In this document: positions 16,389 through 24,966 of the stretch, piece after piece
Numbering within the stretch: the stretch's first letter is position 1
Layout: the number at the start of each line of letters is the position of its first letter
Assembly (NCBI RefSeq): GCF_022808935.1
Contig: NZ_JAKZFR010000001.1
Coordinates: 682,001-746,000, forward strand
Source: Geothrix sp. SG200
GTDB lineage: Bacteria > Acidobacteriota > Holophagae > Holophagales > Holophagaceae
Direction of reading: 5' to 3'
DNA length: 64,000 nucleotides
Made by a program: the position numbers and the translations under genes
The notes under the pieces: generated by a model
The model's database searches: none
Seen by the model: only the letters and a program-made list of their open reading frames with translations
Told to the model about the DNA's origin: nothing

Positions 16389-17084
16389 TCAGCTCTGCCG
16401 GAATCCCTGGGAGCGGTCCGTGCGCCGCGCCTGGATGAAGCGGTGGATGGGCTCAAGGTCCATGTCCGGGCCCGGATGCAGCACCACGCCGAGGCGCGTG
16501 GGGTAGTCCTGGCCCTCGAGGTAGGCGAGATGGCGGACCTCTCCGGGGCAGTGGAGGACCGATCCGTCCGGCAGCTTCGCGTCGATCTCCACCGGGGCGT
16601 GGAGGTCCACCATCAGGGGCTCGTCGAGGGCGAGTCCCACGCCGGTCTCGGTGAGGTTCACCAGCAGGGCATCGAGGGTTCGCCCCCCCAGGCCCACCCG
16701 GACCTTCAGCGGCGCCTGCTCAGGCGCGGCCACGCGCATGTCCCGCCGGCGGTGCAGCTGCGCCGACTCGTGGGGCCAGTCCAGGCGCAGGAGCGGATCG
16801 CCGGCCTCGTCCTGGAGGGGGGCCAGCAGGATGGAGTCCAGGGTGAGCACCTCCTCGCCCAGCAGCACGGTGAGGGTGACAGCGGTGCCCTCGGCGGGCA
16901 TCGCATCCCGGGCATGCAGGCCGGACAGCTCCAGGGTCGAGCCGGGGCGGAAGCTGTGGAGGCGGAGGTCCCCCAGCAGCCGGGAACTGATGCCCTGGAG
17001 CCTCAGGCTGGCCACCGCCTTGGTGAGGCGGGCCTGGATGAGGAACTGTTCCAGGACGGGGGCCGACAAGGTGGAGTGTCCCAT
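16389..17084 (-). CDS. PilZ-domain protein (probable c-di-GMP receptor)
   Basis: A 231-residue YcgR-like protein. The C-terminal PilZ domain starts near residue 110. It has the arginine motif as RRRDMR (112-117) and the downstream D/NxSxxG motif as NLTETG (143-148), the two elements that bind cyclic di-GMP. The N-terminal 105 residues form a beta-rich flagellar-brake-like domain. No flagellar gene is nearby, so its target (pili, secretion or surface sugars) is open. It lies 13 bases after the metallophosphoesterase gene on the same strand. Confidence 0.8.
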   Translation of the reverse strand: MGHSTLSAPVLEQFLIQARLTKAVASLRLQGISSRLLGDLRLHSFRPGSTLELSGLHARDAMPAEGTAVTLTVLLGEEVLTLDSILLAPLQDEAGDPLLRLDWPHESAQLHRRRDMRVAAPEQAPLKVRVGLGGRTLDALLVNLTETGVGLALDEPLMVDLHAPVEIDAKLPDGSVLHCPGEVRHLAYLEGQDYPTRLGVVLHPGPDMDLEPIHRFIQARRTDRSQGFRQS

Positions 17085-17097
17085 GGGGTGATGCCTT

Positions 17098-17865
17098 TCA
17101 AATGCCCTGGCTCAGCCGTTCGGCCAGGGTGCGGTGCAGTCCCGCCTCCAGGATGGCCTTGGCCGCGCCCTTCACGTCGTACTCGATGCGGTGGAGACGG
17201 AGCCGCTTCCGCCTGGGGTCGAAGGTCATGAAGGATACCCTGGGATCGCGATCCCGGGGCTGACCCACGGAGCCGGGGTTCACCAGGTACCGGCAATGCG
17301 GCTGCATCTCGAACCAGACGCCGGGATCGAGGCAGATCCAGTTCAGCCGGCCCTGGGCCTCGTCCAGCTCGAAGCAGCCGGGCAGGTGGGTGTGGCCGAA
17401 GAAGCAGAGGGGCCCCTGGAAGGCGTCGAAGGCCTGGCTGATCTCGCGCATGTGCAGGAGGTAGGCGTCCTCGTCCACGGGGGACCCGTGGGCGATCTGG
17501 TAGTCATCCCCCACCCACTGGGGTCCCACCGGGAGGTCCGCCAGGAACCGCCAGTTGTCCTGCCGCAGCTTCTCCCGGGTCCAGTCCGCGGCCATGTGGG
17601 CGGGCAGGCTGAAGGTGCCGTCGGGCTCGAGGCCCGCGCACACCTTGTCGTGGTTGCCCCGGACCATGAATCGGGGCCGCAGCTCGCGGACCTTGTCCAG
17701 CAGCTGGTTCGGATGGGCCCCATAGCCCACCAGGTCCCCCAGGAGCACGAAGCGGCGGATGGCCCTCCGTCGCGCGAACCGCAGCACGGCCCGGAGGGCG
17801 TGCAGGTTCGAATGCAGATCGGAAAGGATCAAATCCAATGGGATATTCCTGGGGGAGACCCCCAT
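17098..17865 (-). CDS. Calcineurin-like metallophosphoesterase
   Basis: A protein of up to 255 residues with the metal-ligand motifs of binuclear phosphoesterases in order: DLHSN (about 16-20), GDLVGYG (43-49), GNHD (about 70-73), HGSP (about 130) and GHTH (about 157). The GDxVGYG form is typical of small cytoplasmic phosphodiesterases of unknown substrate. The ATG at 17865 follows the upstream stop by one base but lacks a ribosome site. A TTG at 17838, just before DLILSDLHSN, has AGGA seven bases upstream and is a good alternative start. Confidence 0.88.
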   Translation of the reverse strand: MGVSPRNIPLDLILSDLHSNLHALRAVLRFARRRAIRRFVLLGDLVGYGAHPNQLLDKVRELRPRFMVRGNHDKVCAGLEPDGTFSLPAHMAADWTREKLRQDNWRFLADLPVGPQWVGDDYQIAHGSPVDEDAYLLHMREISQAFDAFQGPLCFFGHTHLPGCFELDEAQGRLNWICLDPGVWFEMQPHCRYLVNPGSVGQPRDRDPRVSFMTFDPRRKRLRLHRIEYDVKGAAKAILEAGLHRTLAERLSQGI

Positions 17866-17866
17866 T

Positions 17867-19018
17867 CTAACAAGCCCTCAACATGGCGGAGACAAGATCC
17901 TCGGGATTTCGGCCGAAGGAGAGCAGGGCGGGGGCGAGGGACCAGGCCGAGGCGCGGGCGGCGCACCGGGCCATGAAGGCGCTCCGGTCCTGGGCCAGGG
18001 GGCGCAGGGGATCCCGTCCCACCCGTTCCCAGGCCCGGGCCGGCGGCTCCGCCAGCCAGAGGGGCGCGCAACCAGCGGCGGCGACGGCCTCCCGGTTGGC
18101 CGGGGACTCCCAGGCGCCGCCCCCCAGGGCCACCACGGCGGGCTGGGTCAGGAGGGTGGGCAGCAGGGCAGTCTCCAGGGCCCGGAAGGCGCTTTCGCCC
18201 CGCTCGGCGAAGATGACGCTCACCGGAAGGCGCTGATCCGCCTCGATCACGTCATCCAGGTCATGGAAGGCCAGGCCCAGCTGCCGGGCCAGCAGCCGGC
18301 CGAGGGTGCTCTTCCCGGCGCCGCTGCCGCCCAGGAGCACCACGCCCTGCCCCTGCCGGAAGGGCGGCCGGACGTGCCACCGCGCCTGCTGGACCTCCCA
18401 GCCCAGGGTGGCGGGGTCGGTGCTGCGGTGGACCTCGCCCACCATGGCCAGGGACTCGGCCCCGGCCTCGAAGCAGGCCCTGGCGTCCGCGGGCCCCAGG
18501 CCGCCGATGGCGATGGGCGCGAGGCCCTGGGCCCGCAAGGCCGCGCAGCCCGCGCGGAGCCCTTCGAGGCCGATGGGCGTGGCGTGATCGGACTTCGTGG
18601 CCGTGCCGCGGAAGGGGCCCAGGCCGGCATGGTCACAGGCCGGGTCGACGGCCTCCCACTCCGTTGGGCCATGGGTCGAGGCGCCGACATGGCAGCCGCC
18701 CAGTCCAGGGAGGCGCCGCGCCTCGGTCGCGGGCAGGTCGCCTTGGCCCAGGTGCAGGCCCCAGGGGGCGAGCCCTTCCTGGGCCGCAAGCATGGCCAGG
18801 TCCGCCCGATCGTTCACGCAGATGAAGGGCCAGCCGCCGTTCGCCGCCGCGTCCGCCAGGGCCGCGCGCAGCTCCAGCCACTGCGATCTCGCATCCAGGG
18901 GCTTCCCCCGGAACTGAACCAGCGGGAACCCCGCCCCGCCCAGGCGGCGGATCTGGGCGGACAGCGGCTCGGGACGGGATGCGTCCGTGATCGGGTAGAG
19001 GGGCGGGAGGTGGAGCAT
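17867..19018 (-). CDS. Fusion of thiamine-phosphate synthase (ThiE-like) and shikimate kinase
   Basis: A 383-residue two-domain protein. Residues about 1-215 form a ThiE/TenI TIM barrel: QFRGK (35-39), VNDRADLA (68-75), HLGQGDL (89-95), ASTH (113-116), GPFRGTATKSD (134-144) and IGGLG. Residues about 225-383 are a shikimate kinase: P-loop LGGSGAGKSTLGRLLA (229-244), D253/D255 region FHDLDDVIE, RGESAFRALE, ALGGGA and a lid arginine region RDPLRPLAQD. The first joins thiazole and pyrimidine phosphates; the second phosphorylates shikimate. The ATG at 19018 starts MLHLPPLYPITD. The pathways are unrelated; aroB is 5 kb away. TenI-like, non-thiamine activity is possible. Confidence 0.85.
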   Translation of the reverse strand: MLHLPPLYPITDASRPEPLSAQIRRLGGAGFPLVQFRGKPLDARSQWLELRAALADAAANGGWPFICVNDRADLAMLAAQEGLAPWGLHLGQGDLPATEARRLPGLGGCHVGASTHGPTEWEAVDPACDHAGLGPFRGTATKSDHATPIGLEGLRAGCAALRAQGLAPIAIGGLGPADARACFEAGAESLAMVGEVHRSTDPATLGWEVQQARWHVRPPFRQGQGVVLLGGSGAGKSTLGRLLARQLGLAFHDLDDVIEADQRLPVSVIFAERGESAFRALETALLPTLLTQPAVVALGGGAWESPANREAVAAAGCAPLWLAEPPARAWERVGRDPLRPLAQDRSAFMARCAARASAWSLAPALLSFGRNPEDLVSAMLRAC

Positions 19019-19105
19019 GCAGGCAGTGTACCTGGGCCAGAAAAGGGTGGCCGACCTTCGCAGCCCGGTCGTCACCACGCCAGGCGACTGTCTCTGCTCG
19101 AAGCA

Positions 19106-20245
19106 TCATTTCGGTTCGGGAAGTTCGATCCGGGCCGGTCTCTCGTTTCGCATGATGGATAGCGACCGAGCCTTTCCACTGAGCACAGCTGCCCGAAGCG
19201 TGGCGAGGTTGAGGGAATCACCCTGCAGATCCCCGAAGGCCAGCAGACGGTCTCCCGCCCGAAGTCCTGCCCGCTCGTAGACGCTACCCGGTTTGACGCC
19301 CAGGATGACCAGCCTGGGTGTGGCACCCGACCGGTCCCAGACAGCATGAAGAGATTGCCGAACCGCAGGCTTTGCGTCCAGGCACCCGTTCGGCCCGACC
19401 TTGAACCCCACTTGGGCTCCTCTGAAATCGAGCCAGATGGAGGGCCACATGGCCGATAACCCAAGGAGATCCTCCTCCTCGATCTCCACATAAGGGTCGC
19501 ACCACTGCTTCGCGCCGATGCCGACAGCTGCTGAAATTGATCTGACCTGCTGGGGGGATTCCTTGCCGGCCACAGTCACCGAAATTGAGGTCGGGCTCGG
19601 GACTGTCCGCCTTGGGAGGTTCTTGGCCGCCCGTTCTGAAACCGTAAGGAACCCAGTCAGGCCCGTATCGCAAACGGCCTCGAGCCGAAATCCTGCGACG
19701 TCCAGCCGGACGAGCGGCACCCCATTTGAATGTTTGAAAGCCAAGTTCTGCAAGTAGAGCCCCTCAGAGCCGCTATTCCAGCAAATCACCTGGTGGTGGA
19801 AGTCCATCAAGAAGGTCTGGTCCCGAAGCAGGTTCATGCCGATCAGACCCGCAACTGGGATGTCCATGGTCTGGTTCAGATAGCTGAGGTCGAGCAGAAT
19901 GGCCCGGAAGGCGCGGGCGTGCAAGGGGCCGCACTGGAGTTGGTGGACCCGGACAGGTTCGGCGGTTACGGCCGATCCTCCAGCTGCGACAGCTTCGACC
20001 TTCTTCCCCTTCAGATCCGCGTCCCGAGTCCAGAACTCAGGGCCAATCGACCGGTCGAGCACGGACATTTCAGATCCGGTGTCGACCACCATGCGCACTT
20101 CCTTCGAGGTGCCGTCGCCACGCAGGAGGTGGACTTTGACGACCGGGATCCCGAACAGACTAGATTCCATGGGGGTGGACTGGGTCGAGCCGTTCGCCTG
20201 GGCGACCAGTGCTGCCAGCCCAAACCCGATCGCTGCTAGACGCAT
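19106..20245 (-). CDS. Secreted double aspartic-protease-like protein with PDZ domain
   Basis: A 379-residue exported protein. A signal peptide of about 20 residues is followed by two retropepsin-like halves, each with an active-site-type motif: VVDTGSE with D55 and VCDTGLTG with D193. A PDZ-like domain follows at about 290-370 (GVKPGSVYERAGLRAGDRLLAF). Two motifs in one chain would give a pepsin-style intramolecular active site. The ATG has GGGAGG upstream. Base composition and codon use are visibly less G+C-biased than the neighbours, which hints at later arrival. The substrate is unknown. Confidence 0.75.
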   Translation of the reverse strand: MRLAAIGFGLAALVAQANGSTQSTPMESSLFGIPVVKVHLLRGDGTSKEVRMVVDTGSEMSVLDRSIGPEFWTRDADLKGKKVEAVAAGGSAVTAEPVRVHQLQCGPLHARAFRAILLDLSYLNQTMDIPVAGLIGMNLLRDQTFLMDFHHQVICWNSGSEGLYLQNLAFKHSNGVPLVRLDVAGFRLEAVCDTGLTGFLTVSERAAKNLPRRTVPSPTSISVTVAGKESPQQVRSISAAVGIGAKQWCDPYVEIEEEDLLGLSAMWPSIWLDFRGAQVGFKVGPNGCLDAKPAVRQSLHAVWDRSGATPRLVILGVKPGSVYERAGLRAGDRLLAFGDLQGDSLNLATLRAAVLSGKARSLSIMRNERPARIELPEPK

Positions 20246-20275
20246 CCTGCCTCCCAGGCGTCCAGCCTACCCCCC

Positions 20276-22063
20276 TTAGGCCGCCTCGCCCTCCGCGAAC
20301 TGCAGCCGCACGAGCTTGGCGTAGACGCCGTCCTGGGCGATGAGGGCGTCGTGGTTGCCGCGCTCCACGAGGACGCCCTGGTCCATGACCCAGATCTCGT
20401 CCGCGTCCCGGATGGTGGAGAGGCGGTGGGCGATGGTGAAGGTGGTGAGGCGGTGGCTCACGCGCTCGATGACGGACTGGATCTTGGCCTCGGTCTCGGA
20501 GTCGATGTTGGCGGTGGCTTCGTCCAGCAGCAGCACGGCGGGCTCCAGGTAGAGCATGCGGGCGAAGGCCAGGAGCTGCCGCTCCCCGGCGCTGAGCTTC
20601 TGGCCCCGCTCCCCCACCTGGGTCTCCAGGCCCTGGGGCAGCCGGGACACCAGGTCCTTCAGCTGGCTCTGCTCCAGCACCGAGGCCAGGCGGGCCTCGT
20701 CGAGGGTGCGGTCCAGCACGATGTTGTCGCGCAGGCTGCCGGAGAAGACGAAGACATCCTGGAGCACCAGCCCGAAGAGGTCGCGCAGGCTGCGGATCTT
20801 CAGCTCCCGCACATCCACGCCGTCCACGGTGATGCGGCCCTCGTGCACGTCGTAGAAGCGCATGAGCAGGTTGATGAGCGTGCTCTTGCCGGCCCCGGTG
20901 TGGCCCACCACGGCCACGCGGCGGCCCTTGGGGATGACGCCGCTCAGCTCGCGGACCACCTTCCGGCCGCCCTCCTCGTAGGCGAAGGAGACGTTCTCCA
21001 GGCGCACTTCGCCGGTGAAGGTGGCCGGTTTGGCGTTGGCGGCTTCCGGGATCTCCTCCTGGTTGTCCAGCAGGCGGAAGATGCGCTCGCTGGAGGCCAG
21101 GGCCGTCTGCATCACGTTGTAGCGCTCGGCCAGTTCCCGGATGGGCCGGAAGAACCGCCCCGACTGCTGGATGAAGGCCAGGAGCAGGCCCCAGGTGATG
21201 GCCCCGGCCTGGAGCTTGAAGCCCGCGTAGAAGATGAGGGCCGCCAGGGTGCCGGAAGTGATGAACTCCACCACGGGGAAGAACACGGCGTAGGCGAAGA
21301 TGGTGCGGAGGAAGGCCTGGAAGTAGTCCTCGTTCAGGCCCTTGAACTGGGCGTCGCTGCGCGCCTCCTGGGCGTTCACCTGCACCAGGCCCATGCCGGA
21401 GATCTGCTCCTGGAGGAAGGCGTTGATGCTCGCGTAGCGCCGCTGGGTCTCCCGGAAGGCCTCGCCCGCCCGGCGGCGGAAGATCTCCGTGGCCACGAGC
21501 AGGAAGGGCAGGATGCCCAGGGCCACCAGGGCCATGCCCGGATGGGTCCAGAACATCCAGGCCACGATGGCCAGCAGGGAGAGCGCGTCCCCCACGATGG
21601 CCACGAAGCCCGAGGCGAACATCTCGTTGAGGTTCTGGACGTCGCTGGTGACCCGGGTCATGAGGCGGCCCACGGGGTTCCGGTGGAAGAAGTCCGTGCT
21701 GCGGCCCATGAGGTGCTCGAAGAGCTGCACCCGCAGGTCGAGCATGGCCTTCTGGCCCACCTGGGCCAGCAGGAAGTAGCGCGCGAAGCTCACGAGGAAT
21801 CCGGCGATGAGCACTCCGAAGAACCCGGCGATCATGGGAGCCGCGCCCTTCAGGCTGCCCTGGGCCATGAACCGGTTGATGAGCCGGAGCGTCAGCTCCG
21901 AGGGCATGACCTCCAGGAAGGCGCCCAGGGCCATCAGGAACAGCAGGGCCAGGAGGGCGGCCCACTGGGGGCGGAGATAGCCGGCCAGGCGCCAGAGCAG
22001 GGTGTGGCGCATGGGCCGCTGGTCCATCCGGTCGGATTGAAAGTAGGCTTCCTGTTCGGACAT
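20276..22063 (-). CDS. ABC exporter, fused permease and ATPase (MsbA/LmrA type)
   Basis: A 595-residue half-transporter: six membrane helices in residues about 35-330, then an ABC ATPase. The ATPase has Walker A GHTGAGKS (about 386), a Q-loop in GLVLQDVFVFSG, signature LSAGERQLLAFA (about 489), Walker B VLLLDEATANID (about 511) and the H-loop in IAHRLST. It would work as a homodimer exporting lipid or drug-like molecules. The ATG at 22063 has GGGAGA nine bases upstream; the frame stays open far beyond this, opposite the M28 gene, and that extension is a shadow. It diverges from the M28 peptidase gene across 90 bases. Confidence 0.93.
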   Translation of the reverse strand: MSEQEAYFQSDRMDQRPMRHTLLWRLAGYLRPQWAALLALLFLMALGAFLEVMPSELTLRLINRFMAQGSLKGAAPMIAGFFGVLIAGFLVSFARYFLLAQVGQKAMLDLRVQLFEHLMGRSTDFFHRNPVGRLMTRVTSDVQNLNEMFASGFVAIVGDALSLLAIVAWMFWTHPGMALVALGILPFLLVATEIFRRRAGEAFRETQRRYASINAFLQEQISGMGLVQVNAQEARSDAQFKGLNEDYFQAFLRTIFAYAVFFPVVEFITSGTLAALIFYAGFKLQAGAITWGLLLAFIQQSGRFFRPIRELAERYNVMQTALASSERIFRLLDNQEEIPEAANAKPATFTGEVRLENVSFAYEEGGRKVVRELSGVIPKGRRVAVVGHTGAGKSTLINLLMRFYDVHEGRITVDGVDVRELKIRSLRDLFGLVLQDVFVFSGSLRDNIVLDRTLDEARLASVLEQSQLKDLVSRLPQGLETQVGERGQKLSAGERQLLAFARMLYLEPAVLLLDEATANIDSETEAKIQSVIERVSHRLTTFTIAHRLSTIRDADEIWVMDQGVLVERGNHDALIAQDGVYAKLVRLQFAEGEAA

Positions 22064-22153
22064 GGGGCCATTCTCCCACAGGCGCCCCGATTCCCGTCGC
22101 GACCAGGACGGATCGGGGCCGCGCCTGTAAAGTAGAAGATTGCCGGAGACGTC

Positions 22154-23905
22154 ATGGGCCCCTGGATTCCCGCCTTTCTTGCCGCCGCCCTCGTGGCGCA
22201 GGTTCCGCCCTCCGGATCCGCGGTCGAGGGCCGGCTGCGCCGGGATGTGGCGTTCCTGGCCTCGCCGGGCCTCCAGGGCCGGGGCAACGGGTACCCGGGG
22301 CTTGACCAGGCCGCCGAGCATGTCCTGCAGACCTGGAAGGAACTGGGCCTGAAGGCGCAGATCCAGCGGTTCCCGTTCGTCGCGAAGGTGGTCCGGGAGG
22401 CCCAGGGCGCCCTCCTGACCCACGGCGAGGAGGCCCGGCCGCTGGTCTGGGGCCGGGACATCGAGGCCATCGGCTACAGCGGGGACGCGGACTTCCGCAT
22501 GAAGCCCCTCGCCTTCGCCGGCTATGGTGTGCACATCCCCGGCGGCTACGACGATCTCGCGGGCCTCGAGGTGAAGGATCACGTGGTGGTCATTGCCCGC
22601 ACCCTGCCCGATACGGAGGCCTTCGCGCACCTGCCGCGGGGGGAGCGGAGCCTGCTGGCCCGCGTGAAGCGCCTGCAGGCCGGGAGGGCCGCCGCGGTCC
22701 TCGTGCTGGAGGATGGACCGGCCCGGCCCCTGCAGCGGGAGGAGGGGCCGGTGAAGCTGGACATCCCCGTGCTCAGCCTCTCGACGGGCGCCCTCGGGGA
22801 CGCCTGCGGCGACCTCCAGGCCCGCCTCCAAGCCATCCGGAATACCGGGACGCCCGCCAGCCAGGACTTCATCTACGCTCCCTGGACCACGCTCACGCTG
22901 AAGCTGAGGCTCCGCCGCGAAGAAGCCCAGGTGCCCAACGTGGTGGCCCTGATCCCCGGTCGCGATCCCAGGCTGCGGAAGGAATGCATCGTCATCGGCG
23001 CGCACCTGGACCACCTGGGCCTGGGCGAGCGCCACAGCCTGGGAGGCGCGGAAGCGCGGGGACAGGTGCACCCCGGCGCGGACGACAACGCCTCGGGCGC
23101 GGCCCTGGTGCTGGAGCTGGGCCGGGAGTTGAAGCAGGCCCGCCCGCGGCGCTCCATCCTGCTGATGCACTTCGGCGGCGAGGAAGAGGGCCTGCTGGGC
23201 TCCAGCCATTGGATCCAGCACCCCACCCACCCGCTGGAATCCGTGAAGTTCATGCTCAACTTCGACATGGTGGGCCGGCTGGATCCCGCCGCCCCGAAGC
23301 TGCTGATGGGCGGGCTGGGCGCCCCGAAAGCCGCCCTGGAGGCCGCGAAGAAGCTGGCGCCGGAGGGTTTCTCCATCAGCGGGGACGTGGGGGCGGCCGT
23401 GGGCGGCTCGGACCACATGGCCTTCTCCCAGGCGAAGATCCCCACGTTCTTCTTCTTCACGGGAGTCCACGGCGAGTACCACCGGCCCACGGACACGGCG
23501 GACCGCATCAATGTCGCCGGCATGGCGGCCCTGGCGGCCTACGGGCGCACGGTGGCCCTGGATCTCGCCGACGCGGACACGCTGCCGGCCTTTGATCCGG
23601 ATACCGCCAAGGTGGTCCTGCCGGGCGCTGGCGGACCCATGCGGGTCGCCTTCGGAACCCTCCCCGACTACGCGGACAACCCCCGGGGTTTCCGCATCAA
23701 CGGGGTATCCCGGGGCTCCACGGCAGAGGCCATCGGGCTTCAGGCCGGCGACATCATCATCAGTTTCGGTGGCCGGCCGGTGAAGAACATCTACGATTTC
23801 ATGGACGCCCTCGGTGCCCACAAGCCCGGCGACAAGGCCGTGGTCCGATGGCTCCGGGGAGACCAGACCATGCAGGCCGAGGCCACCCTGAAAGGCCGCT
23901 CATGA
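22154..23905 (+). CDS. Secreted M28-family metallopeptidase with PDZ domain
   Basis: A 583-residue exported zinc peptidase. After a signal peptide (IPAFLAAALVAQVPP) and a PA-like insert (about 115-250), the M28 catalytic core shows its metal ligands in order: H284 in GAHLDHLG, D310 in GADDNASG, the EEE group near 344 in FGGEEEGLLGS, D370 in FDMVGR and H443 in VHGEYHRPTD. A C-terminal PDZ domain is at about 500-580 (GSTAEAIGLQAGDIIISFGG). It probably acts as an aminopeptidase in the periplasm or outside the cell. The stop overlaps the aroB start by four bases (ATGA). Confidence 0.92.
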   Translation: MGPWIPAFLAAALVAQVPPSGSAVEGRLRRDVAFLASPGLQGRGNGYPGLDQAAEHVLQTWKELGLKAQIQRFPFVAKVVREAQGALLTHGEEARPLVWGRDIEAIGYSGDADFRMKPLAFAGYGVHIPGGYDDLAGLEVKDHVVVIARTLPDTEAFAHLPRGERSLLARVKRLQAGRAAAVLVLEDGPARPLQREEGPVKLDIPVLSLSTGALGDACGDLQARLQAIRNTGTPASQDFIYAPWTTLTLKLRLRREEAQVPNVVALIPGRDPRLRKECIVIGAHLDHLGLGERHSLGGAEARGQVHPGADDNASGAALVLELGRELKQARPRRSILLMHFGGEEEGLLGSSHWIQHPTHPLESVKFMLNFDMVGRLDPAAPKLLMGGLGAPKAALEAAKKLAPEGFSISGDVGAAVGGSDHMAFSQAKIPTFFFFTGVHGEYHRPTDTADRINVAGMAALAAYGRTVALDLADADTLPAFDPDTAKVVLPGAGGPMRVAFGTLPDYADNPRGFRINGVSRGSTAEAIGLQAGDIIISFGGRPVKNIYDFMDALGAHKPGDKAVVRWLRGDQTMQAEATLKGRS

Positions 23906-24966
23906 GACTCGCCACCCCCATCGGGTTCGCCACCGAGGTCTTCCTCCAGGAGGCGCCGGATCCGGCCCTGCTGCCCGAGGGGCCCTGGACGCTGGTGGGC
24001 GATCTGCACCTGAGGGAGGCCTGGACCCGCGCGGGCCTCCCGGAGCCCAGCCACGCCCTGTGGGTGGCGGTGTCCGAGGAGGAGAAGAAACTCCGGACCA
24101 TCCTCCCCTGGCTGGAGCACTGGGCCCGGGTGCCCCTGCACCGGGACGCCACCGTGGTGGCCCTGGGCGGCGGCGTCCTCTCGGACATGGTGGGTCTGGC
24201 CTCAGCTCTCTACTTGCGGGGCATCGCCTGGCAAGTCTGGCCGACGTCCCTGCTGGCCATGGCGGACGCGGCCCTGGGCGGCAAGACTGCCGTGGACCTC
24301 GCCGCGGGCAAGAACCTGGTGGGAGCCTTCCACTCCCCCAGGCGCCTGGTGGCCTGCACCTCCTTCCTGGCCAGCCTGCCCGAGCGGCACCTGGAGAATG
24401 GCCGCTGGGAGCTGGTCAAGACCGCCCTCATCCAGGGCGAGACGCCCTGGGCCGTGGAGATGCTGCAGGACGGGCCCGTGAAGGTCCCCTGGGTGGAGCG
24501 GGCCCTGGCCTACAAGGCCGGTGTGGTGCACCGGGACCCCCGGGAGGCGGGCGAGCGGCGGCTGCTGAACCTCGGCCACACCCTCGGCCACGCCCTCGAG
24601 GCGGCGTCGGGCTACGACCTGCTCCATGGGGAGGCGGTGGGCCTGGGCCTGCTGGGCTCCTGCCTCCTGGCGGAGGACCTCGGCCTCAAGCCTTTCCCCG
24701 CCGCCTTCCTCGCCTCCCTGGCCCGGCGGCTCGCCCCGCTGGCGCCCATGGTCGCCCCCTGGTCGGCCTGCCTTCCGCTGCTGCACCGGGACAAGAAGGC
24801 CAGGCACGCGCCCGGGGCCACCGAGGACGCGCCGGCCACGGAGATCCACTGCATCCTCCCCCGCCTCGGGGAACCGGCGATCCAGCGCGCCCTGGCCCCC
24901 GGGGCCTGGGAATCCCCCCATGCCCGTCTTGTCGATCTGCTCCACCGGGAGGCTCCCCGTGCCTGA
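23902..24966 (+). CDS. aroB: 3-dehydroquinate synthase
   Basis: A 354-residue AroB, which cyclises DAHP to 3-dehydroquinate in the shikimate pathway. Family blocks are visible: GGGVLSDMVGLASALYLRGI (NAD binding), PTSLLAMADAALGGKTAVD, KNLVGAFHSP, the zinc-binding NLGHTLGHALEA and LHGEAVGLGL, and DKKAR near the C-terminus. The start is the ATG overlapping the M28 stop. The GTG of the following TPR gene lies inside its last codons. Aromatic synthesis is thus coupled to an exported peptidase and a TPR protein, an operon I cannot explain functionally. Confidence 0.95.
   Translation: MRLATPIGFATEVFLQEAPDPALLPEGPWTLVGDLHLREAWTRAGLPEPSHALWVAVSEEEKKLRTILPWLEHWARVPLHRDATVVALGGGVLSDMVGLASALYLRGIAWQVWPTSLLAMADAALGGKTAVDLAAGKNLVGAFHSPRRLVACTSFLASLPERHLENGRWELVKTALIQGETPWAVEMLQDGPVKVPWVERALAYKAGVVHRDPREAGERRLLNLGHTLGHALEAASGYDLLHGEAVGLGLLGSCLLAEDLGLKPFPAAFLASLARRLAPLAPMVAPWSACLPLLHRDKKARHAPGATEDAPATEIHCILPRLGEPAIQRALAPGAWESPHARLVDLLHREAPRA

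Noticed and set aside
20276-23821. Extension of the ABC exporter frame to 1181 codons
   Set aside because: The extra N-terminal part is the antisense shadow of the M28 peptidase; the exporter starts at the ATG at 22063 behind a GGGAGA site.
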